Shown: positions 6,839 through 14,483 of the stretch, piece by piece
How the letters are laid out: the number at the start of each line of letters is the position of its first letter
Numbering within the stretch: position 1 is the stretch's first letter
Origin: Mariprofundus micogutta
GTDB lineage: Bacteria; Pseudomonadota; Zetaproteobacteria; Mariprofundales; Mariprofundaceae
DNA: 64,000 bases
NCBI RefSeq assembly: GCF_001895085.1
Contig: NZ_BDFD01000016.1
Span: 1-64,000 of the forward strand
Reading direction: 5' to 3'
The notes under the pieces: model-generated
What the model was told of the DNA's origin: nothing
Databases searched by the model: none
The model's input: only the letters and a program-made list of their open reading frames with translations
Translations under genes and position numbers: made by a program

Positions 6839-8122
6839 ATGGCAAAGCACATGATCGCATCAGACATCAGCATTCGCACTGCCAAACCAAAGGATAAGGC
6901 ATACCGCATTTCAGATGGTGGAGGCCTGTATATGCTGGTTCAGACCAGTGGTGCGAAATGGTGGCGGTTGGATTATTCAATTGCAGGTAAGCGCAAAACA
7001 TTATCTCTAGGTGTGTATGATAAGGTGACGCTGAAAAAAGCCCGTGCTGAGGCGGATAGGGCAGGTAAATTGATCGCTGACGGCATTGACCCTAGTGATA
7101 AGCGTAAGGCGAAGAAGAAAGCTGAAGCGGCTGCAATAGACCGAGAGCAGCGCATTAAATATGGGGTTCCTCTTCAAGACTCTTTTGAAGAAGTTGCCCG
7201 CGAGTGGCACGAGAATCGAAGCGTAAAGCTTTCAGAAAAGCACGCCGACAGAATACTACTGCAATTTGTTAAAGACGTGTTCCCTTGGCTGGGTCACCTC
7301 ACAATTGGCGAGATTGAAGCCCCTGAAGTGTTAGAAATGTTACGTAGGGTTGAGGCACGAGGTGCAATAGAGACTACGCACAGAATCAAGGCTAATTGCT
7401 CCAGAGTATTCAGTTATGCCATTGCCATTGGAAAGGCGAAGCGTAACCCATGTGAAGATATAAAAAGTGAGGATGTGCTGACACCTGTAGTGCATAAGCG
7501 CATGGCAACAATTACTGACCCTAAAAGGGTGGGCGAGTTGCTGCGCGCAATCACTGGCTATTCAGGTTCATTTATTACCCGCTGTGCTTTGCAGTTTGCA
7601 CCTTATGTGTTTGTACGGCCTGGTGAGTTGCGTCATGCCGAATGGGCTGAGTTTGATCTTGAAGCTGCTGAGTGGCGTATTCCTGCCCATAAGATGAAGG
7701 TGAAGGAAAAGCATATTGTACCATTATCGTTGCAGGCTGTGGCTGTGTTGCGCGAAATACAGGTGCTTACTGGAAACGGAAAATATGTATTTCCCAGTGT
7801 GCGCAGTGATAGCCGCCCAATGAGTGAAAATACCGTGAATGCTGCATTGAGACGTATGGGTTATGAAAAATCAGATATATGTGGACATGGTTTTAGGGCG
7901 ATGGCTTCTACACTATTACATGAACGAGGTTGGGAATCAGATGTTATTGAGCGACAACTTGCTCATCGTGAAACTAACAAGGTTAAGGCTGCGTACAATC
8001 ACGCTCAACATCTGCCTAGGCGTAAGAAGATGATGCAACACTGGGCAGACTATCTGGACGGGCTACGCGATGGCGCTGACGTGGTACCAATAGGTCGTGC
8101 CAATGCATCATTGAGTGTATGA
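6839..8122 (+). CDS. int: P4-type tyrosine recombinase / integrase
   Basis: Catalyses site-specific integration and excision of the island at the ssrA 3' end. Residues 1-90 are the DUF4102-type arm-binding domain (ISDGGGLYMLVQ... GKRKTLSLGVYDKVTLKKAR). A core-binding domain follows at about 110-205, then the catalytic domain with R260 (FVRPGELR), K near 288, H350-x-x-R353 (HGFR), H376 (LAHRE) and the nucleophile Y386 (AAYNHA). The ATG at 6839 has a GGAGG 8 bases upstream; five more codons upstream are open but unsupported. All catalytic residues are intact, so the enzyme is likely active. Confidence 0.95.
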   Translation: MAKHMIASDISIRTAKPKDKAYRISDGGGLYMLVQTSGAKWWRLDYSIAGKRKTLSLGVYDKVTLKKARAEADRAGKLIADGIDPSDKRKAKKKAEAAAIDREQRIKYGVPLQDSFEEVAREWHENRSVKLSEKHADRILLQFVKDVFPWLGHLTIGEIEAPEVLEMLRRVEARGAIETTHRIKANCSRVFSYAIAIGKAKRNPCEDIKSEDVLTPVVHKRMATITDPKRVGELLRAITGYSGSFITRCALQFAPYVFVRPGELRHAEWAEFDLEAAEWRIPAHKMKVKEKHIVPLSLQAVAVLREIQVLTGNGKYVFPSVRSDSRPMSENTVNAALRRMGYEKSDICGHGFRAMASTLLHERGWESDVIERQLAHRETNKVKAAYNHAQHLPRRKKMMQHWADYLDGLRDGADVVPIGRANASLSV

Positions 8123-8123
8123 A

Positions 8124-8285
8124 ATGAAAACTTTTCTATTCATCCTCTTTTGCCTCGCCGCACCATTCATCATATTTTACCTAATGGTTACTCAGGGCTT
8201 GATTTATCTTGTATTTGGCTATGCCGTCCTGTTTACCATGCTCATCTTTACCCTTATAGACGGCCCTGATGAGAATGAGAGCTAG
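8124..8285 (+). CDS. 53-residue two-helix membrane protein
   Basis: Begins at the ATG one base after the int stop codon. Reads MKTFLFILFCLAAPFIIFYL, then a short MVTQG turn, a second hydrophobic helix (LIYLVFGYAVLFTMLIFTLI), and an acidic tail DGPDENES. Two membrane spans are evident. It lacks a good ribosome binding site of its own, so translation is probably coupled to int. Not recognised. Superinfection or envelope functions are common for such small phage-island proteins, but nothing here proves that. Confidence 0.6.
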   Translation: MKTFLFILFCLAAPFIIFYLMVTQGLIYLVFGYAVLFTMLIFTLIDGPDENES

Positions 8286-8345
8286 AAATACGCCCCACCT
8301 CCTACACCACATAGGAATAACTAAAAAAACATTGAGGTAGTAATC

Positions 8346-8612
8346 ATGAAACAAGAAAATGTATTTATAGTTAATCCACTCGCAAGGATTGATGAAATCA
8401 GAGATGCGCTGAATGAACGGCTGGCACATGCAAAGGCCATAGCAGACTATATTCGCTGTGATGGAAGCCAACCAGATGGTACTGACATGCAAATGGGCGA
8501 TTCTGTTGTACGCGAGGCTGCATGGGCCATTTCAACATTGATTGATGATGCAATGACACTTGAATCAGCCATGATTGATAAAGTTAATCAGCCACGGTTA
8601 AAGGCAGCTTAG
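8346..8612 (+). CDS. 88-residue protein of unknown function
   Basis: Begins at ATG 8346 with GAGG 9-12 bases upstream. Soluble, slightly acidic and mostly helical by composition (ARIDEIRDALNERLAHAKAIADYI). Residues 54-76 (VVREAAWAISTLIDDAMTLESAM) look like a second helix. The overall make-up recalls short accessory proteins of phages and plasmids. I do not recognise a family. It ends five bases before the structured RNA candidate. Confidence 0.6.
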   Translation: MKQENVFIVNPLARIDEIRDALNERLAHAKAIADYIRCDGSQPDGTDMQMGDSVVREAAWAISTLIDDAMTLESAMIDKVNQPRLKAA

Positions 8613-8616
8613 TTAA

Positions 8617-8687
8617 AAGCTGGCTGGGCGGATAGGCGGGGCCTGATCACCCTGCTGAAAAGGTTGCACACCCCTTCCGCCCAGCTT
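8617..8687 (+). ncRNA. structured RNA, candidate C4/CI-like antisense RNA
   Basis: AAGCTGG-CTGGGCGGA at the 5' side pairs with TCCGCCCAGCTT at the 3' side (a 12-bp stem with a bulge). Inside, CGGGG pairs with ACCCC, and a central CCTGCTGAAAAGG can form a small hairpin. A roughly 70-base compact fold with a central GAAAAGG loop, placed early in a phage-satellite transcript, resembles the C4 antisense RNAs of P1/P7 and the CI RNA of P4. The fold is seen; the family is recalled and unverified. Confidence 0.45.
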
Positions 8688-8714
8688 AATAATTACTGTG
8701 TGCGAGGTGTGCTA

Positions 8715-9431
8715 GTGGAAGATGAAATCAAACTTTCAGGCTTTGTTCGCCATCCAACTGGTGATGATTTAGAGGTTGATGACCTTCATAATTTAAAGCT
8801 TTGCATAACAGAACTGGATGATCTTGGAAGCTATAAGCTTGATGAGGATGATGCTTGTGATGTGCGCATGTTGCTGATCACGAAAAAGGATGAATTTGAT
8901 CGCACAAAAAACCCAATTATAGCCATGGAGGCTTTTGTCATTTCACACAAAGTTGGATTGTTTCCGCCGATGTGGGTTCTTAACTTTTTCGCCAATGGTT
9001 TTGAAGAATACCATGAAGCTCTCGGCAAGATTTCACTTGATAGGGTGCTTGGGCTTGTAAGAGGAAAGGGTCAGACAAATGCATTCAAAGAGCTAATAAA
9101 TAAAGATCGGAATGAAAATGTTGCATTAGAGGCTTATCGGCTTCGTCATCTCTTTAATATTTCCATAGAAGAGGCTGCTTTCATGGTGTTTAGAAGAATT
9201 GAACATATGGATGGTCAAAATAATTGGGACTTGACCGGCTTAAATATCAGAGCTATTTCTGAGGAGACAATAAAAGATATCTGTAATAGAGGCATAGACC
9301 CCTTCCGACAATCCGACCATCCCTATGACCTTTCAGATTTATCACTAGAGGACAAACTGAAATGGCTAGAGCCCTATCGAGGTCGCTTAGATAGTTACGA
9401 GTTCCCAGATAAAATAAAAAGCTTGGTGTGA
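8715..9431 (+). CDS. unknown 238-residue island protein
   Basis: The frame is open from a TTG at 8664, but that start would lie within the structured RNA. The GTG at 8715 has a GAGGTG-like sequence close upstream and gives VEDEIKLSGFVRHPTGDDLE. The protein is soluble, acidic, without cysteine-rich or membrane segments, and ends in EFPDKIKSLV. The C-terminal half looks helical. No catalytic motif is visible and I do not recognise it. Its place between int and alpA is where satellites often keep accessory or regulatory genes. Confidence 0.6.
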   Translation: MEDEIKLSGFVRHPTGDDLEVDDLHNLKLCITELDDLGSYKLDEDDACDVRMLLITKKDEFDRTKNPIIAMEAFVISHKVGLFPPMWVLNFFANGFEEYHEALGKISLDRVLGLVRGKGQTNAFKELINKDRNENVALEAYRLRHLFNISIEEAAFMVFRRIEHMDGQNNWDLTGLNIRAISEETIKDICNRGIDPFRQSDHPYDLSDLSLEDKLKWLEPYRGRLDSYEFPDKIKSLV

Positions 9432-9447
9432 AATGGCTTATTTCATA

Positions 9448-9524
9448 CCTACGACGCCTTAAGCTTCCACTGATGTAGTTCGGGTTACGACGCACGCCAA
9501 TGGCGTAAATCAGTCGTAGAGGTG
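9448..9524 (+). promoter_or_regulatory. leader hairpin that can cover the alpA ribosome binding site
   Basis: ACCTACGAC at 9448-9455 is complementary, with a two-base bulge, to GTCGTAGAGGT at 9513-9523, which contains the GAGGTG ribosome binding site of the alpA-like gene. Between them lies a second hairpin, CGCCAATGGCG. Formation of the long stem would hide the site; the inner hairpin could be an alternative. This is inferred from pairing by eye. Confidence 0.4.
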
Positions 9525-9529
9525 CTACA

Positions 9530-9727
9530 TTGTACGAGAACCCAGAACCAGAAGGCTTTATGCGGCTGCCAGAAGTGCTGCGTATTATCCCAGTATCTAA
9601 AACCCAGTGGTACGAAGGGGTAAGGAACGGCCGCTACCCAAAAGGCATAAGTCTTGGCCCGAGAACTACTGCTTACCGAGTATCTGATATTAGAAAATTA
9701 GTTGATGAGCTAGGCGGTGCATCATGA
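9530..9727 (+). CDS. AlpA-family DNA-binding regulator
   Basis: A 65-residue protein with the AlpA/MerR-like winged helix: FMRLPEVLRIIPVSKTQWYE (helix-turn-helix), then GRYPKGISLGPRTTAYRVSD and an I..LV..L helix. Known AlpA proteins activate integrase or excision genes in P4-like prophages and PICIs. It starts at a TTG with GAGGTG upstream; no ATG lies before the HTH except one inside it. It overlaps the next gene by four bases (ATGA). The start-site sequence GAGGTGCTACAT recurs before the primase gene at 10225, as if copied. Confidence 0.8.
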   Translation: MYENPEPEGFMRLPEVLRIIPVSKTQWYEGVRNGRYPKGISLGPRTTAYRVSDIRKLVDELGGAS

Positions 9728-9957
9728 GTGCATCCACTTCTCAGCAGCGAAATGAAATCATACGTATGATTCGCAGTAAGGGCCGCATGTCCACTCTGGA
9801 CGCCCGAAATAACGGCATCATGCATCCTGCAATGCGTGTGAAAGAGCTACGCAATCAGGGTCATAAGATCGTAACCAATTGGATAAACCAAACAGACCAT
9901 GCAGGTATAGGCCATCGGATAGCTGTCTATACGATTGATGGAGGCAGCCATGCTTAA
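9724..9957 (+). CDS. helix-turn-helix domain protein
   Basis: A 77-residue basic protein. Residues 8-50 (RNEIIRMIRSKGRMSTLDAR, then NGIMHPAMRVKELRNQGHKI) form a winged helix of the small type found in many phages, where it usually sits beside replication genes. A short C-terminal strand region ends in YTIDGGSHA. Its ATG overlaps the alpA-like stop, and its own end overlaps the next gene by eight bases, so the block is one translational unit. Likely a DNA-binding helper or regulator; no specific role can be assigned. Confidence 0.7.
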   Translation: MSASTSQQRNEIIRMIRSKGRMSTLDARNNGIMHPAMRVKELRNQGHKIVTNWINQTDHAGIGHRIAVYTIDGGSHA

Positions 9958-10237
9958 TAAGCGAATCATCGGAAAACGAATCGATCTGGATGACTTACAT
10001 TATGAAATCGAACAGCTAAAAGCTGCACTTATGGGGGTTTATGACTTTATAATCTTGTTCGAGAAGATTTATGAAGACGCTGGTCACCATTCGACTATAA
10101 GAAGCCTTGCAAATTTAGGCAGGTGCGCAGCTTCCAATATTGCTGACAAATTAGAGTTCAACCTGCGCCAGCTTGAGAGAAGGAAAGGGGATTATTTAAA
10201 GAGTGCAGCTACCCCTAACACAGGAGGTGCTACATGA
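9950..10237 (+). CDS. unknown 95-residue island protein
   Basis: Starts at ATG 9950 with a clear GGAGG 6-10 bases upstream; five further codons upstream are open but ignore that site. Contents: a basic N-terminus (MLNKRIIGKRIDLDDL), a helix with coiled-coil character (HYEIEQLKAALMGVYDFIIL), and a basic helical end (NLRQLERRKGDYLK). It overlaps the primase start by four bases (ATGA). No family recognised. The tight coupling suggests a role near replication. Confidence 0.65.
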   Translation: MLNKRIIGKRIDLDDLHYEIEQLKAALMGVYDFIILFEKIYEDAGHHSTIRSLANLGRCAASNIADKLEFNLRQLERRKGDYLKSAATPNTGGAT

Positions 10238-12468
10238 TGTACCCTTGGAGGACGAGCGCAGAGGTCGCTCCCAAGGTGCCGGATAAGGCTGAGTGGCATA
10301 TATTCCCGCTCACTGCCGGTACTAAAATACCTATCAAAGACGTTTCATTCAAAGATGCACTACCACAATCCGAGGCCGTGAAAAGATGGCCAACAATCCT
10401 TAATGGCAACTATGGCGTAGTGGTCGGAAAGTCAGGCTATATCGTCATAGATATTGACGTTAAGGATGGGAAAGTCGGCAGGGAAACCTTCGCAAAGCTG
10501 CAGGAAAAATACGGTCGGCCAGACGATACATACATGGTCACTACACCGTCAGGAGGGTTCCATGCCTATTTCAAACGCCCTGCAGGGTGTGACTTCATCG
10601 GAAACATTGATATTGGCAAAGACATTGATATTCGATGTGATGCCGGTTACGTCCTTCCAGCCGGTGCCAAAGCAGACGGTGGCGAGTACAAAGTCATGCG
10701 TGGCGATGAGTCAGGCATTATCGAGCTACCTGAGACTTGGCAAAAATTTATCAAAGGAATCATTGAGCAGAAATCCAAGCCTGCCGCTCATGTGAGTCAG
10801 CCGGTCAGTAGCGGCCCGATACCTGATAATCAGGTAACAGATATTCGCAATGCACTTGCCTATATCTCACCGGATGATTACGACACATGGCTACAGATCG
10901 GCATGGCTTTGAAATCTACCGGTGCAGGCGAGCAAGCCTATACGCTATGGGCTGAGTGGAGTGCAAGATCACCCAAGTTTGATGCAGAGGCCCAGGTTAA
11001 GAAATGGGCGAGTATCACACCGGAAGGCGGTATCAATGTTGAGTCGATTTTTGCAATGGCAACTGACCGAGGATGGGTGAATATACCCACGCCGTCTAAT
11101 GAGCCTTTTGATCTATCTGGATTGATAGCTGCAAGCAATGACGATGGTGTAACACCAGAAAGATGGGATGCTAAAAAAGAGGATGAGATCGAGCGCATAC
11201 CTGATCGCCTCCAGACTACGCCATGCGACTTTGTGAATGAAACAGCTAACTACCTCAATGGTATGTCGCGTAAGGCAGTAAGGGCTGCTGCAGTAAGCAC
11301 GGCAGTTTCGGTTGCGTGCGCTATCACTTCGCGCCGGTTTTACTCTGAAAATAAAAACGTCACATCCATTTACCAGAAACTCATCATGCCGTCCGGTGCA
11401 GGTAAGAATTTCACCAAAAAAGGAGTTTCATCACTGCTTGCCGATGCCGGATTAGATCAAATGTATGGAGCTACTGATTACAGTAGTGATTCAGCTATTA
11501 GGTCAGAGTTGCTTGGCTATCCGCGCCAGTTCTCAGTGATAGATGAATTTGGTGATAAGATGGGTAATGCATTCCGTGCCAAGGGCGATAGTCAAAAGAA
11601 GTCTGCCTTCATGTTATTTAAGGAGGCATATTCAGATGCAGACTCACGGACAATGCCAAAGGCCATGTCACAGCTTGGGATAGAGAAGTGCAAAAGGCAG
11701 TCATCCAGCGATAACACAGTCCATTGGCCAGCACTGAATTTACTCTGTCTGACTACGCCTGGTCAGTATCTCGATGCAATGGAGGGTTCACATATTGAGG
11801 GTGGTTTTCTAAACCGTTTTATTGGCATCGTGCTTCACTCTGAACCGGTAATAAAAAACCGTACGCCATCTGATGAAGTACCCCAGTCACTCATTGATAA
11901 GATCATTGAGGTAAACGCAGTCTATTCACCAGATGCTGAATTAACCCTTGATAGCGCTCTCATGAAACCAGTGCCTAATATTGTTGCTTTCAGTCAGGAA
12001 GCAAAAGACCTGTTTGATGCCTTCGATGATGAAATTGACACATGGGAGCATGACGAGTGGAAATCTAATTTCTCCCGCCGATGGCTTGAAAATGCCATGC
12101 GAATCAGTACCGGCTTTGCAGCCTGCAATAACCCACATGCGCCAGTGGTGACACGGAGAATCGCTGAGTGGTGTATTGATTATGTTCGGTTTCATGGTGA
12201 GCGGTTTATGAGGTTTGTTAAGGAAGGGATGTATGAAAGCCCCTACGACAAAAGGTATGCAAAGGCTCTGAAGACTCTGCGTGAAAATGGTCGAGTGAAT
12301 CTAACTAGATTAGCTGGCCTTGCTGGTTTTCGCGGATTGAATCAACGAGAACGCGCAGCCCTTATTACTGACATGGAAGAAAGAGGCGATGCGGCCAAAG
12401 AGGTGGAAGCAACCAAGGGTAGAGCGAAGACCTATGTTTATCCTACCAAGACGCCCAAGTGGTCATAA
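10234..12468 (+). CDS. Prim-Pol primase-helicase, replication protein of the satellite
   Basis: A 744-residue multi-domain protein. Residues 15-175 are an archaeo-eukaryotic Prim-Pol domain: the catalytic DID at 73-75 (YIVIDIDVKDG), TPSGGFHAYFK at 104-114 and IDIRCDAGYVLPAG at 131-144. Residues 200-262 match a PriCT domain (DIRNALAYISPDDYDTWLQI). Residues 330-650 look like a DUF3987-type helicase/ATPase with P-loop MPSGAGKNF (385-393) and Walker B-like FSVIDEFGD (433-441). It would make primers and unwind the element's own origin. Preceded by GGAGGTG. Such primases are a hallmark of satellites that replicate on induction by a helper phage. Confidence 0.88.
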   Translation: MMYPWRTSAEVAPKVPDKAEWHIFPLTAGTKIPIKDVSFKDALPQSEAVKRWPTILNGNYGVVVGKSGYIVIDIDVKDGKVGRETFAKLQEKYGRPDDTYMVTTPSGGFHAYFKRPAGCDFIGNIDIGKDIDIRCDAGYVLPAGAKADGGEYKVMRGDESGIIELPETWQKFIKGIIEQKSKPAAHVSQPVSSGPIPDNQVTDIRNALAYISPDDYDTWLQIGMALKSTGAGEQAYTLWAEWSARSPKFDAEAQVKKWASITPEGGINVESIFAMATDRGWVNIPTPSNEPFDLSGLIAASNDDGVTPERWDAKKEDEIERIPDRLQTTPCDFVNETANYLNGMSRKAVRAAAVSTAVSVACAITSRRFYSENKNVTSIYQKLIMPSGAGKNFTKKGVSSLLADAGLDQMYGATDYSSDSAIRSELLGYPRQFSVIDEFGDKMGNAFRAKGDSQKKSAFMLFKEAYSDADSRTMPKAMSQLGIEKCKRQSSSDNTVHWPALNLLCLTTPGQYLDAMEGSHIEGGFLNRFIGIVLHSEPVIKNRTPSDEVPQSLIDKIIEVNAVYSPDAELTLDSALMKPVPNIVAFSQEAKDLFDAFDDEIDTWEHDEWKSNFSRRWLENAMRISTGFAACNNPHAPVVTRRIAEWCIDYVRFHGERFMRFVKEGMYESPYDKRYAKALKTLRENGRVNLTRLAGLAGFRGLNQRERAALITDMEERGDAAKEVEATKGRAKTYVYPTKTPKWS

Positions 12469-12743
12469 TGACTTTTCCAGCATAAAGAATAATGGAATTG
12501 AGAGTTTATAGCGCATGAAATAGGTGAGTATGTTTGGAAAAGATGCGGGAAAAGAATAGAGGCTGTATGTGTTGGTATATATAGATTTTTTTATTATAAA
12601 TATACTTATCCAGTCATTCAAACACCCACCTCCTCTACCCCTGCCAATCACCCATTTCAGGGTGTCTTACTACACCCCCTCTGCATAAAAAGTTTGAAAA
12701 GCATAAAAAGATTCTTATGTGCCTTTCATGATGACGACATGGT

Positions 12744-12757
12744 TGAAAAATTTTTCA
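12744..12757. promoter_or_regulatory. perfect 14-base palindrome
   Basis: TGAAAAATTTTTCA reads the same on both strands. Lying in the gap upstream of the terminase gene, it could be an operator. AT-rich palindromes can also arise by chance, so confidence is low. Confidence 0.3.
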
Positions 12758-12815
12758 TAAACGCCGAACCATTGCGGCGCGAATTACCCACGGCGCACCG
12801 ATTCTTACAGTACCT

Positions 12816-12832
12816 TGTGATTTTATATCACA
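12816..12832 (+). promoter_or_regulatory. dyad TGTGA-N7-TCACA before terminase gene
   Basis: TGTGATTTTATATCACA, perfect half sites with a 7-base spacer, ending 20 bases before the TTG start. The position inside the likely leader suits a repressor better than an activator. The odd spacer distinguishes it from the four N6 sites elsewhere in the window. Confidence 0.35.
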
Positions 12833-12852
12833 GCAAATAAAAGGAGATCAGA

Positions 12853-13335
12853 TTGAGCTCATACAGTATAAACAAACTTGCAGAAATGACGGGGAAGGCT
12901 CCCCGCACAATTAAAAAGCGATTGACTGAAGCCAAGCTTGAGCCCGTTCGACAGGAGGGTAGGACAGCCCTGTATGGCTCAGTGGATGCCCTTGCAGCCT
13001 TATACCCGCAGGAGGCGGCCAAGCGCCCTACGGGCTCGTCTGACATTGATATTGATGTAGAGAAAGCCCGTGAGACTAAAGCCCGTGCTGATGGCCTTGA
13101 GATTAAAAATGCTGTATCGCGCCGTGAGCTTGTTCCGGTGGGTGTGGTTGAATGGCTGGTCGGTGGCGTATGCGCGAAGCTGGCAAGTGGCCTTGAGTCT
13201 CTGCCGGTGAAGTTGAAGCGCCGTTGCCCGAAACTAAACGCAACAGACCTTCACCTGATTGACTCTGAAATTACCAAGTGGCGAAACGAAATGGCCGACA
13301 TGGACTTGGACTTTGATGAGTATGAAGGAAAGTAA
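12853..13335 (+). CDS. Nu1-like terminase small subunit
   Basis: A 160-residue protein with an N-terminal winged helix (SINKLAEMTGKAPRTIKKRL), then an acidic linker and the ETKARADGLEIKNAVSRREL segment typical of lambda Nu1-type small terminases. A C-terminal region follows (LASGLESLPVKLKRRCPKLN) like the Nu1 dimerisation part. The small subunit recognises the packaging site. With no large terminase in the island, it would redirect a helper phage's packaging motor to the satellite genome, as known for PICI TerS. It starts at a TTG with AAGGAG 6 bases upstream; codons before it are not supported. Confidence 0.75.
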   Translation: MSSYSINKLAEMTGKAPRTIKKRLTEAKLEPVRQEGRTALYGSVDALAALYPQEAAKRPTGSSDIDIDVEKARETKARADGLEIKNAVSRRELVPVGVVEWLVGGVCAKLASGLESLPVKLKRRCPKLNATDLHLIDSEITKWRNEMADMDLDFDEYEGK

Positions 13336-13406
13336 GCTGCTTGTGCTTGCCCTCATCAGAGGTCCAATACTGAAATAAAAAACTATATTAAAACGGAGAA
13401 ATTAAT

Positions 13407-13661
13407 TTGAAAGTACAAGTAAATAATAAAACTGAGCCTCTAAGCCTTGCTCATGAACAGAAGCGATTGGCCAAAGCTAGGGCTGAGAGCATGGCTATTG
13501 AGGGTGTAAAGAAATATCAGGCAATCAAACCTGAACTAAAGAACAAGTTGGATGCAATTCTCACGGATGAAGATATGGCTAAAGTTGAACCGGTAATTGA
13601 TGAGGCGCTTTTTAAGCTTGCGGCTGAAGCAGCCATGTATCAAAAGTTATTGGAGGATTGA
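13407..13661 (+). CDS. unknown 84-residue helical protein
   Basis: Starts at a TTG preceded by GGAG 9 bases upstream (ACGGAGAAATTAA). Highly charged and helical (LSLAHEQKRLAKARAESMAI; ALFKLAAEAAMYQKLLED), with no membrane segment or motif I can name. It sits 70 bases after the small terminase gene in the same direction, so it may belong to a packaging or capsid-remodelling module. That is inference from position only. Confidence 0.55.
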   Translation: MKVQVNNKTEPLSLAHEQKRLAKARAESMAIEGVKKYQAIKPELKNKLDAILTDEDMAKVEPVIDEALFKLAAEAAMYQKLLED

Positions 13662-13922
13662 AGGGGGGGCAAGGAATGGTTATCAATCATCCTTCTGATT
13701 TATACATTCAGCGATGGAAGTCATAGCAGATTGTAGGTGCTAAATCACATGGAATATATTCTATCAATTTTAATCCCAGGCTAATATTTATGTGCTACAT
13801 TTCATAGGAGATGATTAATGATACCGATGTTATTGTCGACATATTACCTATGATGCGTAACCAAAAATTTGCATTTTTTGCTAATCAAGCATTAAGATTG
13901 CGGAATCTTATGGGGGAAAATC

Positions 13923-14483
13923 ATGTTTAGTGAGCATAAAGTTTCTCAGATGGCGGGCTACTTTCTGTCATTGTGTGAAGGAAATAGCATGCCTCATTTG
14001 AAGTTGATGAAGCTCTTATATCTTGCTGATCGCAAATCCTTGGATGAGTATGGTTTTCCAATTTCAGGGGATAGCGTTGTTGCTATGCCCCATGGCCCAG
14101 TTCTCTCTATGACACTAGATTTCATTAATGGTGCAGCCAAATCATCATCAGGCGGATGGGAGTCGTGGATTTCAGACAGATCGAACCACAGGGTCTCGTT
14201 GCGCAGCAGTAGTCACACTCGTGGCGATTTTGATGAGTTAAGTGATATTGATATAGACATTCTTGATGAGATTTGGATTCAATTTAAAGATATGGGACGT
14301 TGGGATATTAGGGACTACACTCATGACAATTGTCCTGAGTGGGAGGACCCTAAAGGTTCATCTATGCCGATTCCTTTTCGCAAGATTTTTGAGGCACTAG
14401 GGAAGAGTAGACAAGAGGCTGTTGCTCTGGAGGCCCGCATTGAAGATGAGGTCGCAATTGAAGGTGTCTTTGCTCGATTGTGA
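13923..14483 (+). CDS. Panacea-domain (SocA-like) antitoxin
   Basis: A 186-residue protein with the Panacea/DUF4065 signature: HLKLMKLLYLADRKSLDEYG (residues 21-40), then GDSVVAMPHGPV (45-56), and a C-terminal DYTHDNCPEWEDP stretch. Panacea proteins are antitoxins that pair with many different toxins encoded next to them. The next gene overlaps by four bases (GTGA), the usual arrangement. A 260-base gap precedes it, so it probably has its own promoter. The likely role is island maintenance or anti-phage defence through abortive infection. Confidence 0.82.
   Translation: MFSEHKVSQMAGYFLSLCEGNSMPHLKLMKLLYLADRKSLDEYGFPISGDSVVAMPHGPVLSMTLDFINGAAKSSSGGWESWISDRSNHRVSLRSSSHTRGDFDELSDIDIDILDEIWIQFKDMGRWDIRDYTHDNCPEWEDPKGSSMPIPFRKIFEALGKSRQEAVALEARIEDEVAIEGVFARL

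Larger units (their letters stand above)
12469..12852. other. 384-base gap between primase and small terminase
   Basis: AT-rich and without a convincing gene. It holds a GGGTGT-CTTACT-ACACCC hairpin near 12660, the word GCATAAAAAG repeated at 12683 and 12701, a perfect TGAAAAATTTTTCA palindrome, and a TGTGA-N7-TCACA dyad just before the terminase gene. This is a plausible place for a replication origin, a packaging (cos/pac) site or the late promoter of the island; none can be proven by eye. Confidence 0.4.

Noticed and set aside
12463-12651. 62-codon minus-strand frame after the primase gene
   Set aside because: AT-rich, no ribosome binding site, composition unlike a protein; treated as non-coding.
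12683-12710. GCATAAAAAG repeated at 12683 and 12701 as a CRISPR or iteron seed
   Set aside because: Only two copies of ten bases; too few for an array, and iterons would need more.
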